Part shown: positions 50,811 to 61,297 of the stretch, one piece after another
Layout of the letters: each line of letters begins with the position of its first letter
How positions within the stretch are numbered: position 1 is the first letter of the stretch
Assembly (NCBI RefSeq): GCF_001909285.1
Contig: NZ_MRSV01000001.1
Location: 1,383,331-1,447,330 of the forward strand
Source: Exiguobacterium profundum
GTDB lineage: Bacteria > Bacillota > Bacilli > Exiguobacteriales > Exiguobacteriaceae
Direction: 5' to 3'
DNA: 64,000 nt
Position numbers and translations under genes: made by a program
Notes under the pieces: generated by a model
The model's database searches: none
What the model was told of the DNA's origin: nothing
What the model saw: the letters and a program-made list of their open reading frames with translations, nothing else

Positions 50811-53800
50811 ATGATTCATCTGAATGTCAGAACTGCTTATAGTTTACTACAAAGTACAATCCGGTTAGAACAATATGTCTTGCAGATGACCGAACGGGGA
50901 AGTCGTTCCGTGGCGATTGCAGACGATGCGTTCTATGGGGTTCCGACATTTTTGTCATATTGCCAACGATATGAGGTGAAACCGCTAATCGGACTGAGAA
51001 CGGTCCTCCGATTGGATGGGTTAGACGTATCCGTGATTGTGTATTCATCTAACGAAACGGAGCTTAAGGAACAATATCGTATCATCCAGGCGGGAGGAAT
51101 TGAAGGACGGACAACGATGCCGCTGATCGTATTACCTGAAAATTGGAAAGCGAGTGATCCGGTTCACCGGCGTCGCCTTTATCATCAACTCTTGTCGTTT
51201 GTCGATGAAGAGAAGCTGTGGCTCGGACTACCGGCACCTCAGACTACGGAACAGGTACAAGTGTTGAAACAACTTCGTCTCATGCGCGAAGAGCTTGCTG
51301 TCCAATTGATTCCGGCCCCTGAAACGAGATACATGAGACCGGAAGATGTGGAAGGATTCCGAGCCATTTCTGCCATTCGCGAAGGGGACGTGATGTCGAA
51401 TGAAGACGTGCGACAAAAAGGATTGCACGTTCGACTACCGAGTGAAATGAATGACTGGTTCACAACGGAAGAATTATCGGAACTGGATCGATTCGAGGCA
51501 TTGATTCGGCTGGATCATCTACCACGTGCGGAAGGGGCGATTCCAGAAATTCCGGATGCCGATCAAAAGCTGAAACGACTTGTCGGTGAGCGGTTGAAGG
51601 CGATGGAACTCGTGAAAGAACCTTACATCGAGCGGGCAAAGTTTGAGCTTGAAGTCATCGCCAATACCGGATTTTCTTCCTATTTCTTGATCGTGGAAGA
51701 CATCGTTCGGTTTGCTCGAGAATCTGGGATTGAAGTAGGTCCGGGGCGTGGATCGGCAGCAGGTTCACTCGTCAGTTTTGCCCTCCATATCACGGAAGTC
51801 GATCCGGTTCATTACGGGTTGTTGTTCGAACGATTCTTAAATCCAGAGCGTGTGTCGATGCCAGACATAGACCTCGATTTTGAAGATGAACGTCGTGAGG
51901 AAGTGGTTTCTTACGTACTATCAAGATACGGTCATACGCATGCCGCACAGATCGGGACACTTGCCACGTTCGGTGCGAAAGCGGCAATTCGAGACGTTGC
52001 GAGAGCGCTCGGGATGACCCTTGAGGAAGGGCAGGCTGCGAGCAAGCAAGTGAAAGCCGGAGGACTTGATGAACTGATGTCGAGCCAGAAGCAGATGAAG
52101 TGGTTTGCCGGTAGCCAAAAGCGTCAGCAGTTATTACGGATTGCCAAACAGCTAGAAGGTTTGCCGCGTCAATCCTCCGTTCACGCGGCAGGAGTGGTGC
52201 TCAGTCGTCAACCGATTGAAGAAGTGACTCCGCTCCAACCCGAACTTGAAGAACACGTGACCCAATATAATATGAAGGATTTGGAAGAGGTCGGGCTTCT
52301 GAAAATTGACTTGCTCGGATTACGAAACTTGAGTCGCTTGCGAAAGATGGAGGATTTGATTCGAGAAAGTGATGCGCTGTTCTCTCTGAAAACAATTCCG
52401 TTAAACGATGCTCGGACGTATCGATTGCTTGCGAGAGGTGAGACGGACGGAATCTTCCAATTTGAATCGACCGGGATGAAGCAAGCGCTTCGACAAGTGA
52501 AACCGACTGAGTTTGAAGATATCGTTGTCACGATGTCACTCTATCGCCCGGGACCGATGCAATTCATCGAAACGTATGCGAAGCGAAAACACGGTATGCC
52601 TTACCAACCAGTCCACCCAGACGTAGAAGACGTCATGAGACCGACATACGGTGTACTCGTCTATCAAGAACAGGTGATGAAACTTCTCCGTAAACTCGGA
52701 GGCTATTCCTATGCGGAAGCGGATTTGGTCAGACGTGCTATAACCAAAAAGGAGACCGGAACGATTGCTCGGGAACGAGAACGATTTTTGCAACAAGCAT
52801 AAGCGGGAGACCAGGACGTCTTGGCGCAAATCTTTTCATGGATTGAAAAGTTTGCCGGGTACGGATTTAACCGCTCTCACGCTGTCGCCTACAGTTTGAT
52901 CAGTTACAGATTGGCTTACGTTAAAGCACATTTCCCTCGTGTCTTTCATGTGGTGACATCAGAAAAAACAACGGAACTTGTCAGACTGTTACGGAAAGAT
53001 CAAATTCCGGTGTACCCACCGGACGTCTTACATGGTCACGCTGACGCGACACTTGAGGGACCGGGCGTCCGGCTCGGGTTGAAGGCGGTCCAGGGGTTGA
53101 CCAAACGGGATGTGGACCGACTGATTGAACTGAACGGGCAGTTGAAAGATGTCAGAACGCTTCAAGAAGCCATGGAGTGGAAAAATAAAGACCAACTGAA
53201 ATTACGTCGATTACTTGGTGCGGGCGCGCTCGACCGGATGTATCACGGTGACCGGACACATGCCTTTGAAGCAGTCGAACGTTTGCGAGAAGAAGCGGGA
53301 ACACATTTTTTACCGGATGAGCTGTCTTCACTCGGACAAAAAAAAAAAAAAGTGAAAGAACCGAATTGGTCTGAAGAAGAGAGGGAGGCGCTTGGGACAT
53401 GGGTGGTCCACTCTCCATTGACGGCACTTCCGGATATCGGGATCGAACCGTCTACAATTGAAGAAGTCATGAATGGAACAAACGGTTATCTCGTCGTATA
53501 TGTAGATGACGTACGTACGTTCATAACAAAAAAACAAGAACGGATGGGTGTTCTCATCGTGGACGATGGCATGACGCAAGACGAGGTCGTCGTGTTTCCT
53601 CGAACATTCGCGCAGTTTGGACGGTCCCTCTATGCCGGTAACATCTTGTTACTCGAGGTCCATTCGAATGAACGGGATGGTCGCAAACAATTGATTGTCG
53701 AACGGGTTCGACCGTTACACGGGCAAGCCTTATTCATCCGGCTCACACTCGACCGCTTCCCTGAATTGGAAGATTGGATTCAACGAGCACAAGGGGATGT

Positions 53801-53978
53801 CCCGGTTGTATGCCGATTCACGGATTCGAAGGAAGTGAAACAACTGGCTTCAGCTTTTTCAATCAATCCGAATGAAGAGTATGTGGCGGAAGCGAAAAGA
53901 CGGTTCGGGGAAGAAAATGTCGTACTGAAACGAATCGATACAAAAATGGTTGGTCCAGAAACTAGTACCAAGTCCTAA
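50811..53978 (+). pseudogene. dnaE: DNA polymerase III alpha subunit DnaE, interrupted by in-frame TAA
   Basis: The frame spans 1056 codons, close to the family length, starting at ATG 50811 behind AAAGGAGG. It has an N-terminal PHP domain with degenerate His ligands (HLNVRTAYSLL), the palm with PDIDLDFEDERR (catalytic Asp pair, about residue 352), a YGVLVYQEQVMKLL block, KFAGYGFNRSHAVAYSLISY, and a C-terminal OB domain. Codon 664 (52800-52802) is TAA within FLQQA-stop-AGDQDV, with the frame intact on both sides; Lys, Glu or Gln is expected. DnaE is essential in Bacillus for lagging-strand synthesis. An A14 tract lies at 53338-53351. Confidence 0.92.
53338..53351 (+). repeat. A14 tract inside dnaE
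   Basis: Fourteen A encode Gln-Lys4 about 210 codons before the end. A slip would remove the C-terminal OB domain. Confidence 0.9.
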
Positions 53979-53985
53979 AAAGTGA

Positions 53986-54014
53986 TATAATCGCACTAAT
54001 TGGTCTGACCACTT
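53986..54014 (+). promoter_or_regulatory. Promoter and FadR-type operator of gntR-accDA
   Basis: TATAAT (53986-53991) is the -10. Just downstream, at the likely start of transcription, AATTGGTCTGACCACTT (53998-54014) contains the palindrome TGGTC-T-GACCA and matches 14 of 17 bases of the E. coli FadR consensus. It is placed for autorepression. Confidence 0.7.
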
Positions 54015-54055
54015 AAGTTTGATAGGTGATCCAAAAAAGGGAGTTGAACGGTCAG

Positions 54056-54610
54056 ATGCATGAAAAACACGCATCCTCATTTCACGGAAACATTTCAAAG
54101 ATTAGAAAATTAATTGTCCAATCGTCTTTAGTTCCAGGTGATCGTCTTCCATCCGAACGAGAGCTCGCCGAAACGCTGTCCATTAGCCGCGCTTCGGTTC
54201 GCGAAGCGTTACGAGCGTTGAGCTTTTTAGGCATCGTGGAGACGAGACATGGTGGTGGTACCTTTTTGTGTGAGCATGACCGACATCGGTACATTGAGAT
54301 ATTGTCGGAGTTCATTGTGACCAAACAGACGAAAGCGACCGATATTATTGAGATGCTTCGACTATTGGAGCGCATGGCGTTTTCAGAAATTGAACCGACT
54401 AAGGAACGACTGGCTCTATTAGAAACGGTGATCGAAGATGATCGAACGTTTCGCCAGCAACTCATCTTTCAGTTGAAGAATGAACTGTTCATTCGAATTT
54501 GGAGTGAGGTCAATCGCTTTTTTGACGGATTATACGTTGGGGATTTATATACGCTCGAGGAACGGAAACGATTTGTCGAGACGTGGCGTGGAATGGGGAT
54601 GCCGGAATGA
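54056..54610 (+). CDS. GntR-family regulator, FadR subfamily with short ligand domain
   Basis: A 184-residue regulator. The N-terminal winged HTH is clear ([47 protein letters not shown], residues about 25-71). The C-terminal FCD-type helical domain is only about 105 residues, shorter than usual and without an obvious metal-binding His set. ATG 54056 is chosen (AAGGGAG 12 bases upstream). A FadR-type operator lies over its own promoter, and accD follows after 14 bases, so it probably regulates acetyl-CoA carboxylase and itself. Ligand unknown; an acyl-CoA or malonyl-CoA is a guess. Confidence 0.88.
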   Translation: MHEKHASSFHGNISKIRKLIVQSSLVPGDRLPSERELAETLSISRASVREALRALSFLGIVETRHGGGTFLCEHDRHRYIEILSEFIVTKQTKATDIIEMLRLLERMAFSEIEPTKERLALLETVIEDDRTFRQQLIFQLKNELFIRIWSEVNRFFDGLYVGDLYTLEERKRFVETWRGMGMPE

Positions 54611-54624
54611 ACGAGGGGGAAGCG

Positions 54625-55479
54625 ATGACTGCTTTTTTCAAGAAACCGAAACGATATATGCCATTGCGTCAACGAGAACCAAAGATTGACGCACCACAGG
54701 GATTGATGACGAAATGTCCATCTTGTAAATATATGCATTATACAAAACAGTTGAATGAGAACCACAAAGTATGTGATTGCGGCTATCATTTTCCGCTTCA
54801 GGCGCAAGAACGGATTGATATGCTTGTCGACGAAGGGTCTTTCGAACGCTTTGCGGGACCGTCTGTCAAGGCGAATCCACTCGACTTCCCTGACTATGAG
54901 GAAAAGTTGACGAAAGATCGTGAGCGGACCGGGATTGAAGAGGCCGTCGTATGTGGAAAGGCGACAATCGACGGACTACCACTCGTTGTCTGTGTGATGG
55001 ATGCGAGATTCCGTATGGGGTCGATGGGTGCATACGTTGGAGAAGCGATTGCTTCGGCTGTCCGAAACGCCACATCACTCGGGCTTCCAGTCGTCTTGTT
55101 CACAGCATCAGGTGGGGCTCGGATGCAAGAAGGAATGGTCAGTTTGATGCAGATGGCCAATACGTCCATCGCTCTAAAAGAACATGACGAAGCAGGACTT
55201 CTGTACATCGCGTATTTGACTCATCCGACGACAGGTGGTGTGTCAGCGAGTTTTGCGATGCTCGGCGACTTGAACGTCGCAGAGCCGGGAGCGCTCATCG
55301 GGTTTGCAGGACGACGAATCATCGAACAGACGATTCGGGAAAAACTTCCAGAGAACTTTCAAACTGCTGAGTTTTTACTTGAGTCAGGGCAGCTGGATGC
55401 GGTCATTCATCGTGAACAGATGCGTTCGTTCTTGAAGAGGATGATTGAATTACACGATGGGGGTGTCCGTCATGTTTGA
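54625..55479 (+). CDS. accD: Acetyl-CoA carboxylase carboxyltransferase subunit beta
   Basis: With AccA it transfers carboxyl from biotin to acetyl-CoA to give malonyl-CoA for fatty acids. The 284-residue protein has the crotonase-type core with [21 protein letters not shown] and [20 protein letters not shown]. The N-terminal zinc ribbon reads CPSC...VCDC: the second pair is spaced C-x-C, not the usual C-x2-C. ATG 54625 sits after GAGGGGGAAGCG. It overlaps accA by 8 bases. Confidence 0.95.
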   Translation: MTAFFKKPKRYMPLRQREPKIDAPQGLMTKCPSCKYMHYTKQLNENHKVCDCGYHFPLQAQERIDMLVDEGSFERFAGPSVKANPLDFPDYEEKLTKDRERTGIEEAVVCGKATIDGLPLVVCVMDARFRMGSMGAYVGEAIASAVRNATSLGLPVVLFTASGGARMQEGMVSLMQMANTSIALKEHDEAGLLYIAYLTHPTTGGVSASFAMLGDLNVAEPGALIGFAGRRIIEQTIREKLPENFQTAEFLLESGQLDAVIHREQMRSFLKRMIELHDGGVRHV

Positions 55480-56407
55480 CCCAATCAAAGAAGTCACTGA
55501 ACAGCTGAATAAATTACGGGAGACGGCTGAGACGAAAGGGATTGATTTATCCCGAGAGATTCGTCATCTCGAGTTAAAGCTCGACCGATTAGAAAAAGAT
55601 ATTTATGGGAATATGAAACCGTGGGATCGCGTCCAGTTGGCGCGAAACCCGAAGCGACCGACAACGCTCGATTATATCCAGCATTTATTCCCTGACTTCA
55701 TGGAACTTCATGGGGACCGACATGGGTATGACGATGCGGCAATCGTATCTGGACTTGCGACGTTTGAAGGAGTGCCGGTGACGATTATCGGACATCAGCG
55801 TGGGCGAAACACGAAAGAGAACATGAAACGAAACTTTGGTATGCCGCACCCGGAGGGCTATCGAAAAGCATTGCGTTTCATGAAACAAGCCGAGAAGTTC
55901 AACCGTCCTATTTTGACATTCATTGACACGAAAGGGGCTTATCCGGGGAAAGCCGCAGAAGAGAGAGGTCAAAGTGAAGCGATTGCCCGTAACTTGTTTG
56001 AGATGGCGACGCTGAAAGTGCCGATCGTCTCCGTTGTCATTGGAGAAGGTGGTTCAGGCGGTGCGCTTGGGATTGGTGTATGCGACCGTCTATTGATGCT
56101 TGAGAATAGTACGTACTCAGTCATCTCGCCAGAAGGTGCAGCGGCACTATTGTGGAAAGACGCGAAACAAGCAGAGCGTGCGGCAGAGACGATGAAGATT
56201 ACAGCACAAGATTTATTCAACCTAGGGATTGTCGATGAAGTGGTAGGAGAAGTGTACGGGGGGGCACACGTTGATGTGTCACTACAGTCGTCACTCTTGA
56301 AACCTGTCTTATTACAGCACATGAACGAGTTGCTTGCGCAATCGACTTCTGAGCTGATTCAAGGACGTGCGACCAAATATCATCAAATTGGCACAATTAA
56401 CGAGTGA
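55472..56407 (+). CDS. accA: Acetyl-CoA carboxylase carboxyltransferase subunit alpha
   Basis: The partner of AccD in the carboxyltransferase heterotetramer. The 311-residue protein starts with a helical [23 protein letters not shown] segment, followed by [54 protein letters not shown], and [39 protein letters not shown]. All are AccA blocks. Start ATG 55472 lies within the end of accD (translational coupling). Confidence 0.96.
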   Translation: MFDPIKEVTEQLNKLRETAETKGIDLSREIRHLELKLDRLEKDIYGNMKPWDRVQLARNPKRPTTLDYIQHLFPDFMELHGDRHGYDDAAIVSGLATFEGVPVTIIGHQRGRNTKENMKRNFGMPHPEGYRKALRFMKQAEKFNRPILTFIDTKGAYPGKAAEERGQSEAIARNLFEMATLKVPIVSVVIGEGGSGGALGIGVCDRLLMLENSTYSVISPEGAAALLWKDAKQAERAAETMKITAQDLFNLGIVDEVVGEVYGGAHVDVSLQSSLLKPVLLQHMNELLAQSTSELIQGRATKYHQIGTINE

Positions 56408-56425
56408 AAACGGTAACAATGGCTT

Positions 56426-56443
56426 TGAATAAAGCTTTATTCA
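56426..56443. promoter_or_regulatory. Perfect 18-bp palindrome upstream of pfkA
   Basis: TGAATAAAGCTTTATTCA is a perfect palindrome 19 bases after the accA stop and 125 bases before pfkA. It has no loop and no T run, so a dimeric regulator site is more likely than a terminator. The factor is unknown. Confidence 0.5.
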
Positions 56444-56555
56444 TTCATCAAGTGACTGCTTTGTGAGATACCCTATGCATTTTTTTCACATATTTTTGTT
56501 GTAAAACAAAGGTCAGACGTGGTATTTTATTTTCAGATTTCGTTAAAACACATAA

Positions 56556-57536
<981 letters not shown>

Positions 57537-57557
57537 ACGATTTTGTATGTTGCAGAG

Positions 57558-57588
57558 ACGGGATACGGTCCAAGGCCCCCCGTTTTCT
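57558..57588 (+). terminator. Weak hairpin between pfkA and pyk
   Basis: ACGGG and CCCGT close a loop of about 17 bases, followed by TTTTCTG. It may act as a partial terminator or processing site in the 93-base gap. Confidence 0.35.
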
Positions 57589-57629
57589 GTTTGTAAGTTG
57601 CACTATATCCCCTAGGAGGTTTTTATATT

Positions 57630-59372
57630 ATGCGTAGAACGAAAATTGTATGTACCATTGGACCGGCTTCTGAGAAGCGTCTTCCTGAGATGATCGAAGC
57701 TGGGATGAACGTTGCCCGTCTCAACTTCTCACACGGTGACTATGAAGAGCACGGCGCTCGTATCCGTGACATCCGTGAAGCGGCGAAAGCAGCGGGTAAA
57801 GTTGTCACTGTTCTTCTCGACACAAAAGGTCCAGAGATCCGCACGCATACATTCGAAGACGGTAAGGCACTTCTTGAAAAAGGAAAAGAAGTCACAATCG
57901 TCTCAACGGAAGAAATCGTCGGAACGAAAGATCGTTTCTCTGTGACGTACGAAGGACTCTACGATGATGTGGAAGTCGGTTCACACATCATGCTCGACGA
58001 CGGTCTCATCGGACTCCGTGTCGTTGAAAAGCTTGATAACCGTGATCTCCGTTGCGTCATTGAAAACGAAGGAATCATCAAGACGAAGAAAGGTGTTAAC
58101 TTGCCAAACGTCAAGGTAAACCTTCCTGCCCTCACGGACAAAGACATCGCGGACATCGAGTTCGGGATCTCACAAGACATTGACGTGATTGCAGCATCAT
58201 TCGTACGTCGTGCATCTGACGTAGTTGAAATTCGCCAACTTCTCGAGAAACATAACGCATCACACATCAAGATTTACCCGAAAATCGAGAACCAAGAAGG
58301 TGTCGATAACATCGAAGAAATCTTGGCAATCTCTGACGGTTTGATGGTAGCCCGTGGGGACCTCGGAATTGAAATCCCGACAGAAGAAGTGACACCAGTT
58401 CAAAAAGAACTCATCAAGAAGTGTAACGATCTCGGGAAGCCGGTCATCACAGCAACGCAAATGCTTGATTCAATGCAACGTAACCCGCGTCCGACACGTG
58501 CGGAAGCATCAGACGTAGCAAACGCAATCTTGGATGGAACAGACGCAGTCATGCTTTCTGGTGAAACAGCTGCAGGGGACTACCCAATCGAATCTGTTCA
58601 AATGCAAGCTGCAATCGCAGAGCGTACAGAACGCATGCTCGACTACAAAAACTTGTTGAAAGATCGTCAGAAGCGCAGTGAGCACACAGTGACGGATGCG
58701 ATCTCTCAAGCGGTTGCGCACACGGCAATCAACTTGAACGCCAAAGCAATCTTGACACCGACACAATCAGGTTATACGGCTGCTCGTACAGCGAAGTATC
58801 GTCCTGAAGCGAACATCATCGCGGTGACAGAATCGGAGCGCGTTGCGCGTCAATTGAACCTCGTATGGGGCGTATACCCAATCGTTGCTGAAACAATGCC
58901 GAACAACACGGATGAAATGTTGGTTCAAGCATCGGAAGCGGCACGTCACGCTGGATTCGTCACTGACGGTGACCTCGTTGTCATCTCAGCTGGTATTCCT
59001 GCGGCGACAGCTGGTACGACAAACATGATGAAAGTCCACATCGTTGGTCACGCTCTCGCAGACGGGCGTGGAATCGGTGAGCGCGGTGTTGTTGGAGAAG
59101 TCGTTGTCGCGAAAAATGCGGATGAAGCAAATGCAAAAGCGAAAGACGGCATGATCCTTGTCGCACCATTCACAGATAAAGAAATGATGCCTGCGATCGA
59201 AAAAGCGGCTGGAATCATCACAGAAGACGGCGGATTGACGAGCCATGCTGGGATCGTTGGACCATCACTTCGCAAGCCAGTCATCGTAGGTGTTGATGCA
59301 GCGACAGCATCGCTTCGTGACGGTCAGATGATTTCAATCGACCCACTCACAGGTAAAATCTACAACGCATAA
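57630..59372 (+). CDS. pyk: Pyruvate kinase with C-terminal PEP-utiliser domain
   Basis: Pyk makes pyruvate and ATP from PEP and ADP. The 580-residue protein has [69 protein letters not shown] and [10 protein letters not shown]. Residues about 490-580 are the swivelling-His-like extension typical of Bacillales ([21 protein letters not shown]). AGGAGG precedes the ATG. Confidence 0.97.
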   Translation: MRRTKIVCTIGPASEKRLPEMIEAGMNVARLNFSHGDYEEHGARIRDIREAAKAAGKVVTVLLDTKGPEIRTHTFEDGKALLEKGKEVTIVSTEEIVGTKDRFSVTYEGLYDDVEVGSHIMLDDGLIGLRVVEKLDNRDLRCVIENEGIIKTKKGVNLPNVKVNLPALTDKDIADIEFGISQDIDVIAASFVRRASDVVEIRQLLEKHNASHIKIYPKIENQEGVDNIEEILAISDGLMVARGDLGIEIPTEEVTPVQKELIKKCNDLGKPVITATQMLDSMQRNPRPTRAEASDVANAILDGTDAVMLSGETAAGDYPIESVQMQAAIAERTERMLDYKNLLKDRQKRSEHTVTDAISQAVAHTAINLNAKAILTPTQSGYTAARTAKYRPEANIIAVTESERVARQLNLVWGVYPIVAETMPNNTDEMLVQASEAARHAGFVTDGDLVVISAGIPAATAGTTNMMKVHIVGHALADGRGIGERGVVGEVVVAKNADEANAKAKDGMILVAPFTDKEMMPAIEKAAGIITEDGGLTSHAGIVGPSLRKPVIVGVDAATASLRDGQMISIDPLTGKIYNA

Positions 59373-59385
59373 TTGAACGACAATC

Positions 59386-59416
59386 GAACCGGCCTTCTAC
59401 AAAGGTCGGTTCTTTT
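59386..59416 (+). terminator. Terminator after pyk
   Basis: GAACCGGCCTT pairs with AAAGGTCGGTTC (one G-U) around a short loop, followed by five T. Confidence 0.82.
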
Positions 59417-59439
59417 TCCGTTCGAAGAAAGGAATACGT

Positions 59440-59904
59440 ATGAGTGCATATCTATTTTTATTGATGCTTGTCTTAATCGGTGTCATTTCAAATAACCAAT
59501 CTGTCATTATCGCAAGTAGCGTCTTGTTGATCATCAAAGCAATCGGATTCGGAGACCAGTTATTTCCGACACTTGCATCGAAAGGAATCAGCTGGGGTGT
59601 GACAATCATTACGATCGCAGTTCTCGTCCCAATCGCGACCGGCGATATCGGGTTTAAAGAATTGTGGAATAGTATTAAAGGGCCGGTCGGGATTGTCGCA
59701 TTTGCCTCAGGGATGTTCGTTGCCATTGCTGCGGGGCAAGGTGTACAACTGATGCGTGTCGACCCGGTCGTCACCACGGCACTCCTCGCAGGTACGATTA
59801 TAGCGGTTGGATTCATGAAAGGGATTCCCGTTGGACCGCTTGTCGGAGCTGGTATCGCGGCATTGATTTTAGGTGGATATCAAGTAAAAGAAAAATGGTT
59901 TTGA
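59440..59904 (+). CDS. ytwI: DUF441 membrane protein YtwI
   Basis: A 154-residue protein of the DUF441 family with four or five hydrophobic spans: LFLLMLVLIGVISNNQSVIIASSVLLIIKAIG, GVTIITIAVLVPIATGDIG, GIVAFASGMFVAIAAGQGVQLM and VGPLVGAGIAALILGGYQV. The function is unknown. It starts just after the pyk terminator behind GAAGAAAGG. Conserved between pyk and citZ in Bacillales. Confidence 0.88.
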   Translation: MSAYLFLLMLVLIGVISNNQSVIIASSVLLIIKAIGFGDQLFPTLASKGISWGVTIITIAVLVPIATGDIGFKELWNSIKGPVGIVAFASGMFVAIAAGQGVQLMRVDPVVTTALLAGTIIAVGFMKGIPVGPLVGAGIAALILGGYQVKEKWF

Positions 59905-59918
59905 TATTTTCTGACAAC

Positions 59919-59932
59919 TGAAGCCGCTTACA
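59919..59932 (-). promoter_or_regulatory. cre site upstream of citZ
   Basis: On the minus strand TGTAAGCGGCTTCA matches the CcpA operator pattern except at the YT after CG. It lies directly upstream of the citZ promoter region. In B. subtilis citZ is repressed by CcpA. Confidence 0.6.
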
Positions 59933-59937
59933 TTTCT

Positions 59938-59966
59938 TTTTTGTAATTTTTTGTTTATACTATATA
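59938..59966 (+). promoter_or_regulatory. Probable citZ promoter
   Basis: TTTTTG (59938-59943), 17-base spacer, TATATA (59961-59966); TATACT at 59956-59961 is an alternative -10. About 120 bases of leader follow before citZ. Confidence 0.45.
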
Positions 59967-60088
59967 AAGGACAGGGTAAACGGAGACTGGGTGAATGCAG
60001 GGGAACAACCCGTCCCGTATCCTTATTCCCTATAAACAGACTGTTTTTACGGTCGACCACTTTATACAAGACTGAGGGGGAGTTATGA

Positions 60089-61201
60089 ATGTCAACGACA
60101 AAAGGGTTAGAAGGTATTGTGGCAGCAGCCTCAAAAGTCAGCTCAATTATTGACGGACAATTGACTTACGGAGGATACACCATTGATGATTTAGCGGACA
60201 ACGCCACATTCGAAGAAGTAGTGTTCTTATTGTGGAACGACCGCTTACCAAATGCAGAGGAATTGACAGCGCTCTCAGATGCGCTTGTAAAAGAAGCGAC
60301 ATTGCCTGAAGAGGTGATTGATACGTTAAGACGTGCACCGAGATCAGCCAATGCAATGGCGACGATTCGTACGGCACTTTCACAACTCGCTCTATATGAT
60401 GAGGAATCTGAAGACATGAGTGACGAGGCCAACATGCGTAAAGCGATTCGTCTACAAGCACAAGTCGCTACAATCGTGACGGCATTCGCCCGTCTTCGTA
60501 AAGGGGAGCAGCCGGTCGCACCGAAACCAGGTCTTTCTTACGCTGCGAACTTCTTATACATGCTAAACGGTGAAGAGCCGAGCGATGTAGCAGAAAAGAC
60601 GATTGATAAAGCGCTCATCTTACACGCAGACCACGAGTTGAATGCTTCGACATTCACTGCTCGCGTTTGTGTAGCGACGCTCTCGGATATGTACTCAGGT
60701 GTCACGGCGGCCATGGGGGCACTCAAAGGGCCACTTCACGGTGGTGCGAACGAAGCGGTAATGAAAATGTTGCACGAGATCGACTCGGTCGACCGTGTTG
60801 AAGAATATGTTCGTGGCAAATTCGAGCGCAAAGAGAAGATCATGGGCTTCGGTCACCGCGTTTACAAGGATGGCGACCCACGTGCGAAACATTTGAAAGA
60901 AATGAGCCGTCAGTTGACTGCTCAAATCGGCGAACCGAAATGGTATGAGATGTCTGAGAAAATCGACCATCTTGTCGAAACGGAAAAAGGTTTGAAACCA
61001 AATGTCGACTTCTATTCAGCTTCAACTTATTATGCGCTCGGTCTCGAAGAAGATCTATTCACACCAATCTTCGCCGTATCTCGTATGTCTGGCTGGATTG
61101 CGCACATTCTCGAGCAATATGCGGATAATCGCTTGATTCGTCCACGTGCGGAATATGTCGGTGAAACGAGCCGTAAGTATGTTCCGGTAAACGAACGTTA
61201 A
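60089..61201 (+). CDS. citZ: Citrate synthase
   Basis: The enzyme condenses oxaloacetate and acetyl-CoA. The 370-residue protein has SIIDGQLTYGGYTIDDLA, LHADHELNASTFTARV (catalytic His), GALKGPLHGGANEAVMKM, and IMGFGHRVYKDGDPRAKHLKEM (catalytic His and Arg), and a late Asp in VDFYSA. AGGGGGAG precedes ATG 60089. First gene of citZ-icd-mdh. Confidence 0.97.
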   Translation: MSTTKGLEGIVAAASKVSSIIDGQLTYGGYTIDDLADNATFEEVVFLLWNDRLPNAEELTALSDALVKEATLPEEVIDTLRRAPRSANAMATIRTALSQLALYDEESEDMSDEANMRKAIRLQAQVATIVTAFARLRKGEQPVAPKPGLSYAANFLYMLNGEEPSDVAEKTIDKALILHADHELNASTFTARVCVATLSDMYSGVTAAMGALKGPLHGGANEAVMKMLHEIDSVDRVEEYVRGKFERKEKIMGFGHRVYKDGDPRAKHLKEMSRQLTAQIGEPKWYEMSEKIDHLVETEKGLKPNVDFYSASTYYALGLEEDLFTPIFAVSRMSGWIAHILEQYADNRLIRPRAEYVGETSRKYVPVNER

Positions 61202-61245
61202 TTCGAGACACATTTTAGACAAAAGTTTGGTAAACTAACAAGTGA

Positions 61246-61274
61246 CGTAGGTCGGCGCACGCGTCGACCTACAG
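61246..61274. repeat. Hairpin in the icd leader
   Basis: GTAGGTCG and CGACCTAC are perfect 8-bp arms with a 10-base loop, 25 bases before the icd start, without a T run. It may be an mRNA processing or stability element in the citZ-icd-mdh transcript. Confidence 0.45.
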
Positions 61275-61297
61275 TAATGTACTTAGGGGGATTCATT

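Noticed and set aside
56465-56500. Rex-like half sites (TTGTGA ... TTCACA) upstream of pfkA
   Set aside because: The halves are too far apart for the 18-bp Rex operator.
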